Notes under the pieces: model-generated
Database searches by the model: none
Seen by the model: only the letters and a program-made list of their open reading frames with translations
What the model was told of the DNA's origin: nothing
NCBI RefSeq assembly: GCF_041361345.1
Contig: NZ_JBGKAD010000004.1
Coordinates: 124,001-188,000 of the forward strand
From: Halobaculum sp. MBLA0147
GTDB lineage: Archaea; Halobacteriota; Halobacteria; Halobacteriales; Haloferacaceae
Direction of reading: 5' to 3'
Length of the DNA: 64,000 nucleotides
Made by a program: the position numbers and the translations under genes
Part shown: piece after piece, positions 6,498 through 14,243 of the stretch
How the letters are laid out: every line of letters begins with the position of its first letter
Position numbering within the stretch: position 1 is the stretch's first letter

Positions 6498-8231
6498 TCA
6501 TCCGCTAAGGTTCTCAACGCGCTCTGCCTCGATCTTCTCGAACAGCTCCGTCGGCTCCGCGAGGTCGCCGGCCGGTGGCTCTAGGGCGGCGTCGGTCTCG
6601 ACGTCGTGGACGGATCCCGCCTCGCCGAGTTGGCTCCACAGCGTCTCGCTCTTGTCCGGACACACCGGCTCGAACAGCACCGCGATCGCCTTCGCGAGCT
6701 GGACGCAGTCGCCGATCACCTGCCGGGCGCGGGTCTCGTCGTCGTCGACGAGGTTCCACGGCTCCTCGCGCTGGATGTACTCGTTGCCGAACCGCGCGAG
6801 GTCGGTCGTCGCCTCCCCGACGGCGCGGATACTGTAGTCGTTCACCCCGCCCTCGAACGCCTCGATCGCGTCCGCGATCGCCTCGCGGACCTCGTCGGAC
6901 GGCTCGACCTCCGGAGCCGTCTCGAAATTCCGGTGGGCGAACAACAGCGAGCGGTAGAGGAAGTTGCCGACCGTGCCTACCAACTCCGTGTTCACGCGCT
7001 CGCGGAACTTCTCCCACGAGAAGTCCACGTCGCGCTGGAACGCCCCGTTCGTCGCGAGGTAGTAGCGTAACAGGTCCGGGTGGAACCCCTCTTCGAGGTA
7101 CTCGCTGGCCCACACTGCGTGGTCACGCGACGTCGAGAAGGCTTTCCCATCCAGAGTGAGGAATCCGCTAGCAAGGATTGCTCGCGGCTCTGTGTACCCG
7201 ACAGCACGTAGAAGAGCCGGCCAGAACACCGTGTGGTGTTGGATGATGTCGCGACCGATCACGTGAATAACCTCGCCACCCCGGTTGGGAACACTGATGT
7301 TGTCGGTGGGATCGCCAGCACGGTTCTCACCGCTGACAACAGATCCGTCGCTTGGAGCGCCCCATGCCTCAGCCCAGTCAAACGTGTCAGCTCCAACGCG
7401 CTCCGTGTACTGGCGCGTCGACGAGACGTACTCGATCGGTGCGTCGACCCAGACGTACAGAACCAGATCGTCCGCCTCGCCGTCGTCCGCAGGATAGTCA
7501 ACACCCCAGTCCAGATTCCGTGTGATACACCAGTCGCGAAGTTCCCCTTCGACCCACTCACGAGGCTGGTTCTGGGCGTTGTCTGTCCCTTCCAGACGAT
7601 CGAGGAACGCCGACAGGTACTCTTGGAATTCCGTCACCCGGAAAAACCGATGTACCTCATCGCGATACTCTGCCTGTGTCCCAGTAACAGTCGAAACAGG
7701 GTTTTGGACTTCTCCGGGTTCAAGATGCCGGCCGCACCCCTCATCACACTCATCACCACGTGCGTCCTCACCACAGTACGGACAGCTCCCCTCAACGAAC
7801 CGATCTGGGATGGACTGATCCGCCTGAGGGTCGTACGCGACAGGCACCTCACGTCGATAGATCAACCCTTGCTCCTCGAGCTCACGGACGAACGCTCGTG
7901 TGGTGGTATGGTTGATCGCATCATCTGTCGATCCGTAGTTGTCGAACCGGACACCAAACTCCTGGAATGTGGATCGGAAGTCCTGGTGATGGCGAGTAGC
8001 AAATGTCTCAGGAGCCTCCCCCTGAGAGTACGCCTCAGAGACAACCGCAGCACCGTGCATGTCAGACCCACATATGAACGCAGTTTGTTGCCCAACTGAA
8101 CGCAAAGAACGACTCAACACATCTCCACCGACGTAGGTCCGAAGGTGACCGATATGAAGGGGGCCGTTCGCATACGGGAGCCCACACGTCACGACAGCCG
8201 GATGATCAACTGGGTACTGATCTAACGCCAT
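6498..8231 (-). CDS. metG: methionyl-tRNA synthetase, mosaic
   Basis: This enzyme charges methionine onto tRNA-Met. The class I HIGH motif is at residues 26-29. A zinc knuckle has Cys150, Cys153, Cys162 and Cys166. The KMSKS-equivalent loop is K363-A-F-S-T-S-R369. The anticodon-binding helix bundle includes an Asn...Pro-Trp motif (Asn-Glu-Tyr...Glu-Glu-Pro-Trp). At 577 aa it lacks the C-terminal tRNA-binding domain found in some family members. Archaeal enzymes usually read KFSTS here; the first Lys of that motif appears as Ala. Base composition changes inside the gene at about 7140. Lines sampled on the 3' side are 62-75% GC with nearly all G/C third positions, and those on the 5' side are 52-58%. 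The two halves may have different origins. It may be an accessory second copy. Confidence 0.9.
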   Translation of the reverse strand: MALDQYPVDHPAVVTCGLPYANGPLHIGHLRTYVGGDVLSRSLRSVGQQTAFICGSDMHGAAVVSEAYSQGEAPETFATRHHQDFRSTFQEFGVRFDNYGSTDDAINHTTTRAFVRELEEQGLIYRREVPVAYDPQADQSIPDRFVEGSCPYCGEDARGDECDEGCGRHLEPGEVQNPVSTVTGTQAEYRDEVHRFFRVTEFQEYLSAFLDRLEGTDNAQNQPREWVEGELRDWCITRNLDWGVDYPADDGEADDLVLYVWVDAPIEYVSSTRQYTERVGADTFDWAEAWGAPSDGSVVSGENRAGDPTDNISVPNRGGEVIHVIGRDIIQHHTVFWPALLRAVGYTEPRAILASGFLTLDGKAFSTSRDHAVWASEYLEEGFHPDLLRYYLATNGAFQRDVDFSWEKFRERVNTELVGTVGNFLYRSLLFAHRNFETAPEVEPSDEVREAIADAIEAFEGGVNDYSIRAVGEATTDLARFGNEYIQREEPWNLVDDDETRARQVIGDCVQLAKAIAVLFEPVCPDKSETLWSQLGEAGSVHDVETDAALEPPAGDLAEPTELFEKIEAERVENLSG

Positions 8232-8579
8232 ACATCAGAGATTCCTCCCTGAGTAAATAAGCAAAAGGGGGCTGTGGGAAGCCCTAACACCCCGCCCAGT
8301 TATGCCTGAGTGTGTAATGTTGGAGGCACACTTCAGTACGCAGCTAGTTTAAAGAATATTTGGTTATCAACTGGGCTTGAGTATGCCTGTATCATTCACG
8401 TACCGACAACCGACGGCTCGTGTCCGCGAGATTAGCCGACCACCGGAGAGGCGCAGGAGTCGCCCAAGCCTCGTCTCCGGCTGCAGGAGACTCGTCGAAT
8501 CTCGCTACTCGGTGTCGGGCTCGCCGCCATCCACCGGCTACTCAAGCCCGTGGTCCCGCAGTACAGGTCGTCCCTGGTC
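8232..8579. other. gap with no convincing gene
   Basis: After metG's AT-rich upstream region (8232-8380, including TTTAAAGAATATTTGG near 8349), the DNA becomes GC-rich. Short frames on both strands are open only because of composition. I could not find a domain or a start with supporting signals. It may be decayed sequence. Confidence 0.4.
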
Positions 8580-8735
8580 TCACTCGCGTCGGCTACATCC
8601 TCCTCCCTCGTAACAGTTCAACGTGGAGTCGTTTCTTCTCCTCGCGGATTCGTCCCACTTCGCGAGAGGGTCCCCCGAAGACCCGTGTGGTTCGAACCCG
8701 TCAAGACCGGTCGGGCCAGTGTCGGTAACGGGCAC
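8580..8735 (-). CDS. possible small protein, 51 aa
   Basis: A GTG-initiated frame begins seven bases after the stop of the zinc-finger ORF at 8743-8895, with GAGGGT just upstream. The translation is plausible, with an acidic, Gly/Pro/Asp-rich first half followed by a Lys-Trp-Asp-Glu-x-Ala-Arg-Arg-Arg segment. It has no recognised family and is short, in GC-rich DNA, so it may be chance. Confidence 0.28.
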   Translation of the reverse strand: MPVTDTGPTGLDGFEPHGSSGDPLAKWDESARRRNDSTLNCYEGGGCSRRE

Positions 8736-8742
8736 ACCCTCG

Positions 8743-8895
8743 TTAGTCGCCGGAGGAGGAGAACACGCCGTCACCGGGCAGCGAGAGGTCGATCCTCTCG
8801 CAGGGGAGGCTGAAGTCGGCCGCTGAGTGGCTGGCGATGTGTTCGGCTTTCCATTTGTGTCCCCCGAGGTCTTCCTCGCAGACAGGACAGGTCAT
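8743..8895 (-). CDS. possible C2H2 zinc-finger miniprotein, 50 aa
   Basis: The predicted protein starts Met-Thr-Cys-Pro-Val-Cys and has the spacing Cys-x2-Cys-x12-His-x3-His, that of a classical C2H2 finger. Short single-finger proteins are common in haloarchaea. The frame is open further upstream to 9255, but that part looks non-coding. No promoter is evident. With the 51-aa ORF downstream it may form a two-gene unit. Confidence 0.42.
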   Translation of the reverse strand: MTCPVCEEDLGGHKWKAEHIASHSAADFSLPCERIDLSLPGDGVFSSSGD

Positions 8896-9534
8896 GAGCA
8901 CGAGCCCCCGATTCCCACCACCCGACATTATCGCGGCCGAATCATATGTCTCTCTCCCCGGTACTCCGGCGATGACAGTTCCCAGTGCCGTCGTCGCGGG
9001 CGAGTGCGTCGTGGCGCCGCCGAATCGGTCGTGGTCGCGAGTGACGGTGGCCACCTCCGCTACGTACGGCTGGCTACCGACCCGACCGAGACGGGCGTAC
9101 TGCCGGATGTCACCCCGAGCAGTAGAGGCGTCACGTCGGCTACTCCAGTGCCTTTGGATGAACGGCAGAGGGATGCCGTCCTCGATCTCGAAGCCGTCGG
9201 CGAGCACCTGGCGTGCCTCCGGTGGGGGTGCGCCACCCGGGGACCGCTCACGCACGGGCGATCCCCCCGAGAGTGTCCGCCGTCACGGGCGGTTCGACGA
9301 TACAGCTGTCGCTCGTGCCACCGGTTATCTTAAACCGGGGCGCGTACTCTCTCTTCATGCGGTGAGGTAGACGGCCCGTCGACGTCCCAGCGTCGCCGGG
9401 CTCACCCAGAGACATCATACGCACGTGTGATGTCCTGCTCAACCCTGCGCGACAGCCTGAGCGACGAGATTGCAGAGTCGCTAATCCGTCAAATGTCCTC
9501 GGTGATATAGACCCGAAACGACTAATGCGACGAG
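8896..9534. other. GC-rich gene-poor stretch
   Basis: Long overlapping open frames occur on both strands here, but this is expected in GC-rich DNA, and none shows a recognisable domain, signal or start. A partial copy (C) of the flanking repeat lies at 9369-9412. The stretch is best read as relic or non-coding DNA. Confidence 0.45.
9369..9412 (+). repeat. partial repeat copy C
   Basis: AGACGGCC(C/T)GTCGACG...CGTCGCC...CTCA matches the right end of copy A and the sequence just after it (6332-6373), with several mismatches and one gap. It is the third trace of the same element in this zone. Confidence 0.4.
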
Positions 9535-9560
9535 ACTATAATCAAGACCGACAGAGGTGA
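9535..9560 (+). promoter_or_regulatory. TATA box and RBS for the 9567 gene
   Basis: ACTATAATC at 9535-9543 is centred 28 bp before the ATG, and GAGGTGA occurs at 9554-9560. Both signals support the start at 9567. Confidence 0.6.
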
Positions 9561-9566
9561 CTAGTA

Positions 9567-10205
9567 ATGGACTGGGAAATGTTGAAAGCCTGGAATAGGT
9601 TTATTGTCAGGATGGTAGTATATTCGCTTAGCCTCCTGTTTAGCTACCGAGTCTGGCAACAAGGGCCGCCTGATATCACCCTTCAGAGTACTCTTCAGGT
9701 GGCGTGGGATGCGATGACAGCCGCTATTGGTGCTCTGTTGGGGCTTCTCAGTATCGTCCTCGTTGCCACTCTACTCACAGCCGTTGTTAGGGGTCTTGCT
9801 GACAAGCATGAGTATCCCTTCAAAAAGGTTGGTGTCGGACGACGAACCTGGACCGAGGACGATCGCGTAGATGACAACGCACGCTGTGTCCACTGTGGAC
9901 TAGACGACGACAGCAACGACGGCAAGGTTCACTGCTACGCCGAGGATCTCGTTCTCTTCAGTTTCGTCCTCTCAACGAGGTCATACGGCCAGACCTACGA
10001 ATGTACCCAGTGCGGCGAAGCCTCACCGGAAGAGTACGTCGCGCGACGCGACAAGCACGAGAGTGCCACCATCCGCGAGGGATCGCTCGGCGAACTCGAG
10101 GGAAGCAACGGAAAAGCGGAGACTGTGAACGGTCCCGCCGACGATAGGTGTGAAGAGAAGTTCTCCGCCGATGCTGTAGGAGGTACTCCAACTCAGCGTA
10201 AGTAG
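9567..10205 (+). CDS. membrane protein with zinc ribbon, 212 aa
   Basis: Two membrane helices lie at about residues 12-30 and 48-72. A cytoplasmic zinc-ribbon domain follows, with Cys-x2-Cys-Gly near 108-111 and Cys-x2-Cys-Gly about 40 residues later, and then an acidic, disordered tail. The architecture matches the protein at 687-1280, including the conserved spacing between the Cys pairs, so I consider them paralogues. Repeat copy B begins six bases after its stop codon. Function unknown. Confidence 0.65.
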   Translation: MDWEMLKAWNRFIVRMVVYSLSLLFSYRVWQQGPPDITLQSTLQVAWDAMTAAIGALLGLLSIVLVATLLTAVVRGLADKHEYPFKKVGVGRRTWTEDDRVDDNARCVHCGLDDDSNDGKVHCYAEDLVLFSFVLSTRSYGQTYECTQCGEASPEEYVARRDKHESATIREGSLGELEGSNGKAETVNGPADDRCEEKFSADAVGGTPTQRK

Positions 10206-10210
10206 TCAGA

Positions 10211-10290
10211 TGTGGTCCAATATCGGTACTTGAGCCGGCGGCGTGCCAGCGTCAACGGGTTATCATAGGTGGACGTGAGACGGCCTGTCG
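10211..10290 (+). repeat. 80-bp direct repeat, copy B
   Basis: This copy is ungapped relative to copy A (6265-6344) with seven mismatches. It lies immediately downstream of the zinc-ribbon membrane gene. The two copies bracket about 3.9 kb that contains metG and the GC-rich relic. Confidence 0.8.
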
Positions 10291-10627
10291 GCAGATCGTC
10301 GCAACAAGACGTCATCGACCTCTGATTGACTCTCACGCCAAAGAACCCGACCACTCACCACCTCACAACTCCGACGAAGCCTCCGTTCATCATGCCTCAC
10401 CTACACTTCCAGTCGCGGTATCACAACGATCGGCACCTGGGCCCCGTGTGCAATGAGCACCAGACGACCAGCGAGAACCCACTCTCACTCCGAGCCCAAG
10501 TGAGACGTCTAGTAGTTCCGTCTCTGTCTCGCTCTGACTTGGCATCACCCTCAATGCCGGCAGTGGTCAGTTCTCGATGGGGCAAGAGCGCCTGACACTC
10601 CAACCTAGAGTAGTCAGATGTAGATAA
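10291..10627. other. gap with no convincing gene
   Basis: The only open frame (from 10326) is Thr/Pro/His-rich without recognisable features or start signals. I see no RNA gene. Confidence 0.4.
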
Positions 10628-10786
10628 TCAGCCGGTACAGCCGAATTCCTGCCGTTTGAAGAACTCACGAAGAGGAGAGTGGGGTGCAGGATTTGATATA
10701 GCAGAATAGAGTTTAGCAGTTGCCAGAAACACCCACTGACCATCTGAATCGGGGGAAATCGGCACCTCAGAGACACGCAGTAACAC
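10628..10786 (-). CDS. possible small protein, 52 aa
   Basis: A GTG-started frame encodes a compact, balanced sequence with an aromatic/hydrophobic core (Gly-Gln-Trp-Val-Phe-Leu) and a basic C-terminal helix. Codon use looks like that of the neighbouring coding DNA rather than random. No homologue is recognised and no promoter is clear, so it may equally be the remnant of a larger gene. Confidence 0.3.
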   Translation of the reverse strand: MLLRVSEVPISPDSDGQWVFLATAKLYSAISNPAPHSPLREFFKRQEFGCTG

Positions 10787-10897
10787 TATGGGTTTTTTTG
10801 AAAAGACACAGTGCTCACCGCCGGGTCGCCGCCCTTGGGGACAGCAGATTCTCGACGTAGAGAACACGCCGTTGGTAGCCTTTCTACTAGCACCGGC

Positions 10898-10908
10898 CTT
10901 TATATGTC
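10898..10908 (+). promoter_or_regulatory. TATA box for the 10938 gene
   Basis: CTTTATATGTC lies 30-40 bp upstream of ATG 10938 and supports that start rather than the longer open frame from 10788. Confidence 0.55.
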
Positions 10909-10937
10909 TTTCTCTACTAGTAGAGGGTGGGCCCACA

Positions 10938-11501
10938 ATGATCGCCTACAAGTGCGCGAACGGTCACGTTCGCTCAGAATCAGACGAAACAGACGCCGCT
11001 GACGCCAAGCCAGAGCTCTGCCGCGAGTGCAACGCCCGACTCGTCAGCAAAATCGTTCCACTATTTGAGTGTGCGGAATGTGGAAACATCTGGGGGTACT
11101 CAGGCGACGCAGAATCCCCAACCTGCTCAGATTGCCGGAGTAAGCGGACAGCCCCGGTCAGATCGGAAGACGAGCGGGAGACCGTCGACAGCATCCGTGC
11201 CTCTGACTACCGACCAAGCGTCCACACTATTGATGATACGGTGCGTCATCAGCTCGGAGACGACCTCGCCACAACCGACCCTGGCCCTTGGAAGCAGACA
11301 ACCGGACCAGATGAACTCGTGTGGATCATCGAACAACGGGGGCACCACCGCGACGGAGGCGCTCCTGGCTACCTGATTCGTACGATCACCCCGTTGACCG
11401 GCGGCGTAGGGGAGTTTATTATCTCAGCGGCTAGGCTTGAGGAGATGATCGAGAACGATGACCTCAAACCGGCAGATATCGATACCAAAGCCCCGCAGTA
11501 G
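10938..11501 (+). CDS. double zinc-ribbon protein, 187 aa
   Basis: The N-terminal 75 residues contain a Cys-x3-His...Cys-x2-Cys ribbon and then Cys-x2-Cys-Gly...Cys-x2-Cys. The C-terminal 110 residues form an unrecognised alpha/beta region with an 'Asp-Glu-Leu-Val-Trp-Ile-Ile-Glu' strand and a Gly-rich turn. The promoter TATA box and the position of the first ribbon support the ATG at 10938. It is likely a nucleic-acid or protein-binding adaptor, but this is inferred only from the zinc ribbons. Confidence 0.6.
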   Translation: MIAYKCANGHVRSESDETDAADAKPELCRECNARLVSKIVPLFECAECGNIWGYSGDAESPTCSDCRSKRTAPVRSEDERETVDSIRASDYRPSVHTIDDTVRHQLGDDLATTDPGPWKQTTGPDELVWIIEQRGHHRDGGAPGYLIRTITPLTGGVGEFIISAARLEEMIENDDLKPADIDTKAPQ

Positions 11502-12131
11502 CGGACAGCACCGAACCTACAACACCACCAGAAGTAGAGAGGATATCACGGAGCTGGTTTCAGGCTCCGACGAAACGTCAAGGTCTACAGACCTGCTCCG
11601 TTCTGACGCGCAGCCAGCTCGTCGAGCGCGGCCGCAATCTCCTCTCGTGGTGCCCCCACGATCGACCCAACCCGCTCGGTTCTACGTCACTCGGGTCAGC
11701 AGGGTGAGCCTCAACGAACCGTTCAACCTCCCGGAGTACCTCGGGGTCTGGGTTAGGCACATGCTCAGGTCAGTACGCCAGCGGGAAAACGGCCTCGGCG
11801 GCTAGGGTGCAACCCATATCTTTGACTTTCAATCACCCACATCATAGCTAATGATTTAGACGGAATCGCCTTTGACTCGCACACCCTCGCTGTCGGGTAC
11901 TACGACACTCAAAATACGCAGGTCAAATCGAGAGTTTAGAGACGCTGTATATTCCACCGCTCTAAGAGCGTCTCGTCGTTGGGACCATCGACAACGTAGG
12001 ATGGACCCCATCCACCGACACCGTTACAGCAACTGGGAGGACGTAATCGGTTTTCCCCCTGAGTCCCAGTGATCGGATCCCAGTCCGTGTCTGGTCTCCA
12101 GAGATCCTGACGCCATCTTTCCATGCCTCAA
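11502..12131. other. gene-poor stretch with one broken gene
   Basis: Apart from the frameshifted winged-helix gene at 11585-11760, I see no supported feature. A short in-frame piece near 11850-11940 reads like protein but stops quickly, and may be a remnant. Confidence 0.4.
11585..11760 (-). pseudogene. frameshifted small winged-helix protein
   Basis: Starting with GTG at 11760, the frame encodes a Glu/Pro/Val-rich N-terminal helix up to a Ser-Gly-Leu-Gly-Arg-Ser turn. It then runs out of frame at a run of five C at about 11654-11658 (+ strand). Shifting by one base yields Val-Gly-Ala-Pro-Arg-Glu-Glu-Ile-Ala-Ala-Ala-Leu-Asp-Glu-Leu-Ala, a convincing recognition-helix region, then a stop at 11585. 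The intact product would be about 57 aa. This is either a genuine pseudogene or a homopolymer sequencing error. Confidence 0.5.
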
Positions 12132-12143
12132 ACTATTTATACC
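12132..12143 (+). promoter_or_regulatory. TATA box for the 12163 gene
   Basis: ACTATTTATACC is centred 25 bp before ATG 12163, the spacing expected for a leaderless haloarchaeal transcript. Confidence 0.65.
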
Positions 12144-12162
12144 AGCAGGGTCTGGGTGGACT

Positions 12163-13110
12163 ATGGATACACCTGCACGACAACCGGCCGACTCACCTGC
12201 ACCGATCGCAACCGACGGTGGTGTTACCGTCACCGACTCGGGACAGCTTGGTCAGACCGAGATCAGAGCACTGGCTAATGAGTACCGTGACGCTGTCCTC
12301 ACCAGTATGGGCGTCGTCGGTACATCCGATAAGCCGATCACCAGCCGAATCGGGAAGGAAATCCGCACCTACTCAACTGGAACTCCAAGTCCACACGACG
12401 GAGTGGACGACACAGGATGCGCCCCAGTGCTGTACGATACGAATCACGTCGACGTGGCTGACCGCATAGAGGGCCATCCGAGCGCAGAGTACACGACCTA
12501 CAGAAGAGGGCTCAGAGTGACATCGCGAGGGTCAAGGCCAGCAGACGCAATCGCTTGGGACACTGTTCCGACGCCAAGAGAAACCCGGATCGCGATGTAC
12601 CTGACACAGCTCAGTGAAGCCTGCCTTGCGACAAATCAGAACCCCATCGACTCCGAGTATGCCGCGACAGCAATCATAGATACGGTGTGGCCCCGTTACG
12701 CTCGTGATGGGGACATCTGGGTTGACACACGCGATGCCCCTAGCGTACACAAGGTCTGCCTGGCCGAATGTGTATCAGCTGTTACCGACCTGAACTCAAA
12801 GGGTGGTGTCTCGCCAGTCCGCATCGACAGGGACGTCGACGACGACAACGTGTACTGGCGGGTCGCCTCTGACGACTTCGTTGAGGAACTCGTGTCAACA
12901 GAAGGCTCTACCACCGCCGACCGACGGGTGTACTACGGCCCAATTGAACCCGAAAAGATCGACGCCGAAACGAGCGTTGCCGGCGAGATCACAGCAGAGG
13001 GCCCCGGGGGACATCACGTCGATACTCAAGTACTGACGATCCCCGAGGCACCGCGTCCTGAAGCCCTCCTCGACCTTCCAAGACCACCAGTTCGTTCCCC
13101 CAACACGTAG
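12163..13110 (+). CDS. hypothetical protein, 315 aa
   Basis: The protein is soluble and acidic. Residues 140-255 appear helical and then alpha/beta, with Cys at positions that do not form an obvious zinc motif. The last 60 residues are Pro-rich. A weak winged-helix outline is possible around residues 150-240 but I would not assign it. It precedes two overlapping genes that encode HTH proteins, separated from them by a 117-bp gap with three dyads. A role in replication or control of the plasmid is only suggested by position. Confidence 0.55.
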   Translation: MDTPARQPADSPAPIATDGGVTVTDSGQLGQTEIRALANEYRDAVLTSMGVVGTSDKPITSRIGKEIRTYSTGTPSPHDGVDDTGCAPVLYDTNHVDVADRIEGHPSAEYTTYRRGLRVTSRGSRPADAIAWDTVPTPRETRIAMYLTQLSEACLATNQNPIDSEYAATAIIDTVWPRYARDGDIWVDTRDAPSVHKVCLAECVSAVTDLNSKGGVSPVRIDRDVDDDNVYWRVASDDFVEELVSTEGSTTADRRVYYGPIEPEKIDAETSVAGEITAEGPGGHHVDTQVLTIPEAPRPEALLDLPRPPVRSPNT

Positions 13111-13133
13111 AGAACCAGTGTTGAGTAGACAAC

Positions 13134-13216
13134 TGATCAAGAACGTAGACTCTTGATCACCCTGCCACCAGTTATAGACACAGGCTATAAGTGGATATAG
13201 GTATAATCGATACCTA
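13134..13216. promoter_or_regulatory. cluster of three inverted repeats upstream of the HTH gene
   Basis: Three perfect dyads lie in 83 bp: TGATCAAGA/TCTTGATCA (13134-13142 and 13151-13159), TTATAG/CTATAA (13172-13177 and 13185-13190) and TAGGTAT/ATACCTA (13198-13204 and 13210-13216). The last ends ten bases before ATG 13227. They could be operators for the downstream HTH protein, with the first also acting as a terminator for the upstream gene. Confidence 0.6.
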
Positions 13217-13226
13217 GGTCAATAAG

Positions 13227-14243
13227 ATGGCGAAGAACACCAGTGAGTCAGACGAAACCGACAAGTATCGAGCCGATGACTGTACCGAACCTGCTGACCA
13301 GTTCGAAAAGGGAACCCCAGGCGACCTCAACGGTACTGAGGACGCTGTGAGGATCTACCGCGCCGCACCAGGGGAGTTCGTGTGTGCGTGGCGTGAAGAT
13401 GATCAGCACGTCGTTCGACTCATGGGCACCGAGCCGGGACAAGACTGGACACGGGCCTACCCCGCCCAGCGAACCCACGTCTTCCCAGGTGAGAAAATGT
13501 GGACCATCCCGGACAACTGGGAGCACCAGCTTACGATCCGGGGCGCTGACAGCAGAGCGTGGGACCTCTACCACATCCCCAAGTCGGGCGTTGATGTGAA
13601 GATCCTGAAGACCGACAACGTCCATCCGGCCGACGCGTGGGTTCAGGTCAAGACGGTCGGCGAGTTGAAGGTTGAGTGGGTCGGTTCCTGGCACTGGGAG
13701 AACACAAAAGCAGCCGTTGAGACCGCTCGCGAGATACACGGAGCCCACAGCCCGGTCGTCGACAGCATAGAGCAACTCAAGAAACTGAGCTATCGCGTTG
13801 AGCAAGAGTACGACGCCGCTGTAACTCCCCATGCAAAGGAGGGGCTCTTTGACTGCCTCGGACCAGGGAGAATGATGGATGGATGGACGTTCGACAACTG
13901 GAGGGTAGGGTGGACAGAGTCACTCGAGGAAGTTCTGCTAGAGGTCCTAGATGGCACGAGAGAGACCCGCAAAGCCGTTCAAGAGATCCTCATCAAAGAG
14001 GATGTGGTGTCAGTCTATCCAGAGGTCCGTCCGTCCATCATCAGTGAAGGACTCCCGGACGACTATCGGATTCGATCGCTGATTCAAGCTGGATGTAGCC
14101 CGAGCGAAGCTGTTGACTATCTCATAGCCAGATCGGACAGTCCCCACGACGTCACGCAAGCAGAGTGGGCTGATGAACGGCGGGTTTCCCAACCGACAGT
14201 GAGTGACAACATCCGGGCCGCGGAAGCTACGCTTGAAAAATGA
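13227..14243 (+). CDS. HTH protein, 338 aa
   Basis: The C-terminal 55 residues form a helix-turn-helix of the sigma-like/Trp-repressor type seen in haloarchaeal DNA-binding proteins: Ala-Glu-Trp-Ala-Asp-Glu-Arg-Arg-Val-Ser-Gln-Pro-Thr-Val-Ser-Asp-Asn. The preceding 280 residues are unrecognised, with many Trp residues. The start lies just downstream of three inverted repeats, so autoregulation is plausible. The stop overlaps the next gene (ATGA, 14240-14243), which indicates that the two proteins are made together. Confidence 0.65.
   Translation: MAKNTSESDETDKYRADDCTEPADQFEKGTPGDLNGTEDAVRIYRAAPGEFVCAWREDDQHVVRLMGTEPGQDWTRAYPAQRTHVFPGEKMWTIPDNWEHQLTIRGADSRAWDLYHIPKSGVDVKILKTDNVHPADAWVQVKTVGELKVEWVGSWHWENTKAAVETAREIHGAHSPVVDSIEQLKKLSYRVEQEYDAAVTPHAKEGLFDCLGPGRMMDGWTFDNWRVGWTESLEEVLLEVLDGTRETRKAVQEILIKEDVVSVYPEVRPSIISEGLPDDYRIRSLIQAGCSPSEAVDYLIARSDSPHDVTQAEWADERRVSQPTVSDNIRAAEATLEK

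Noticed and set aside
6514-7159. Open frames of about 200 codons on both strands inside the metG 3' half
   Set aside because: They are shadow frames of a GC-rich coding sequence, with Arg/Pro-rich nonsense composition. metG motifs show which frame is real.
8684-8705. GGTTCGAACCC, resembling a tRNA T-loop
   Set aside because: Only two of the five T-stem pairs are Watson-Crick, and no acceptor, D or anticodon arm can be folded around it.
8837-9370. Long open frame of 177 codons on the + strand and a 170-codon frame on the - strand
   Set aside because: Both arise in GC-rich DNA where stops are rare. Neither has a domain, plausible start or consistent protein-like composition, except for the last 50 codons of the minus-strand frame, which I list separately.
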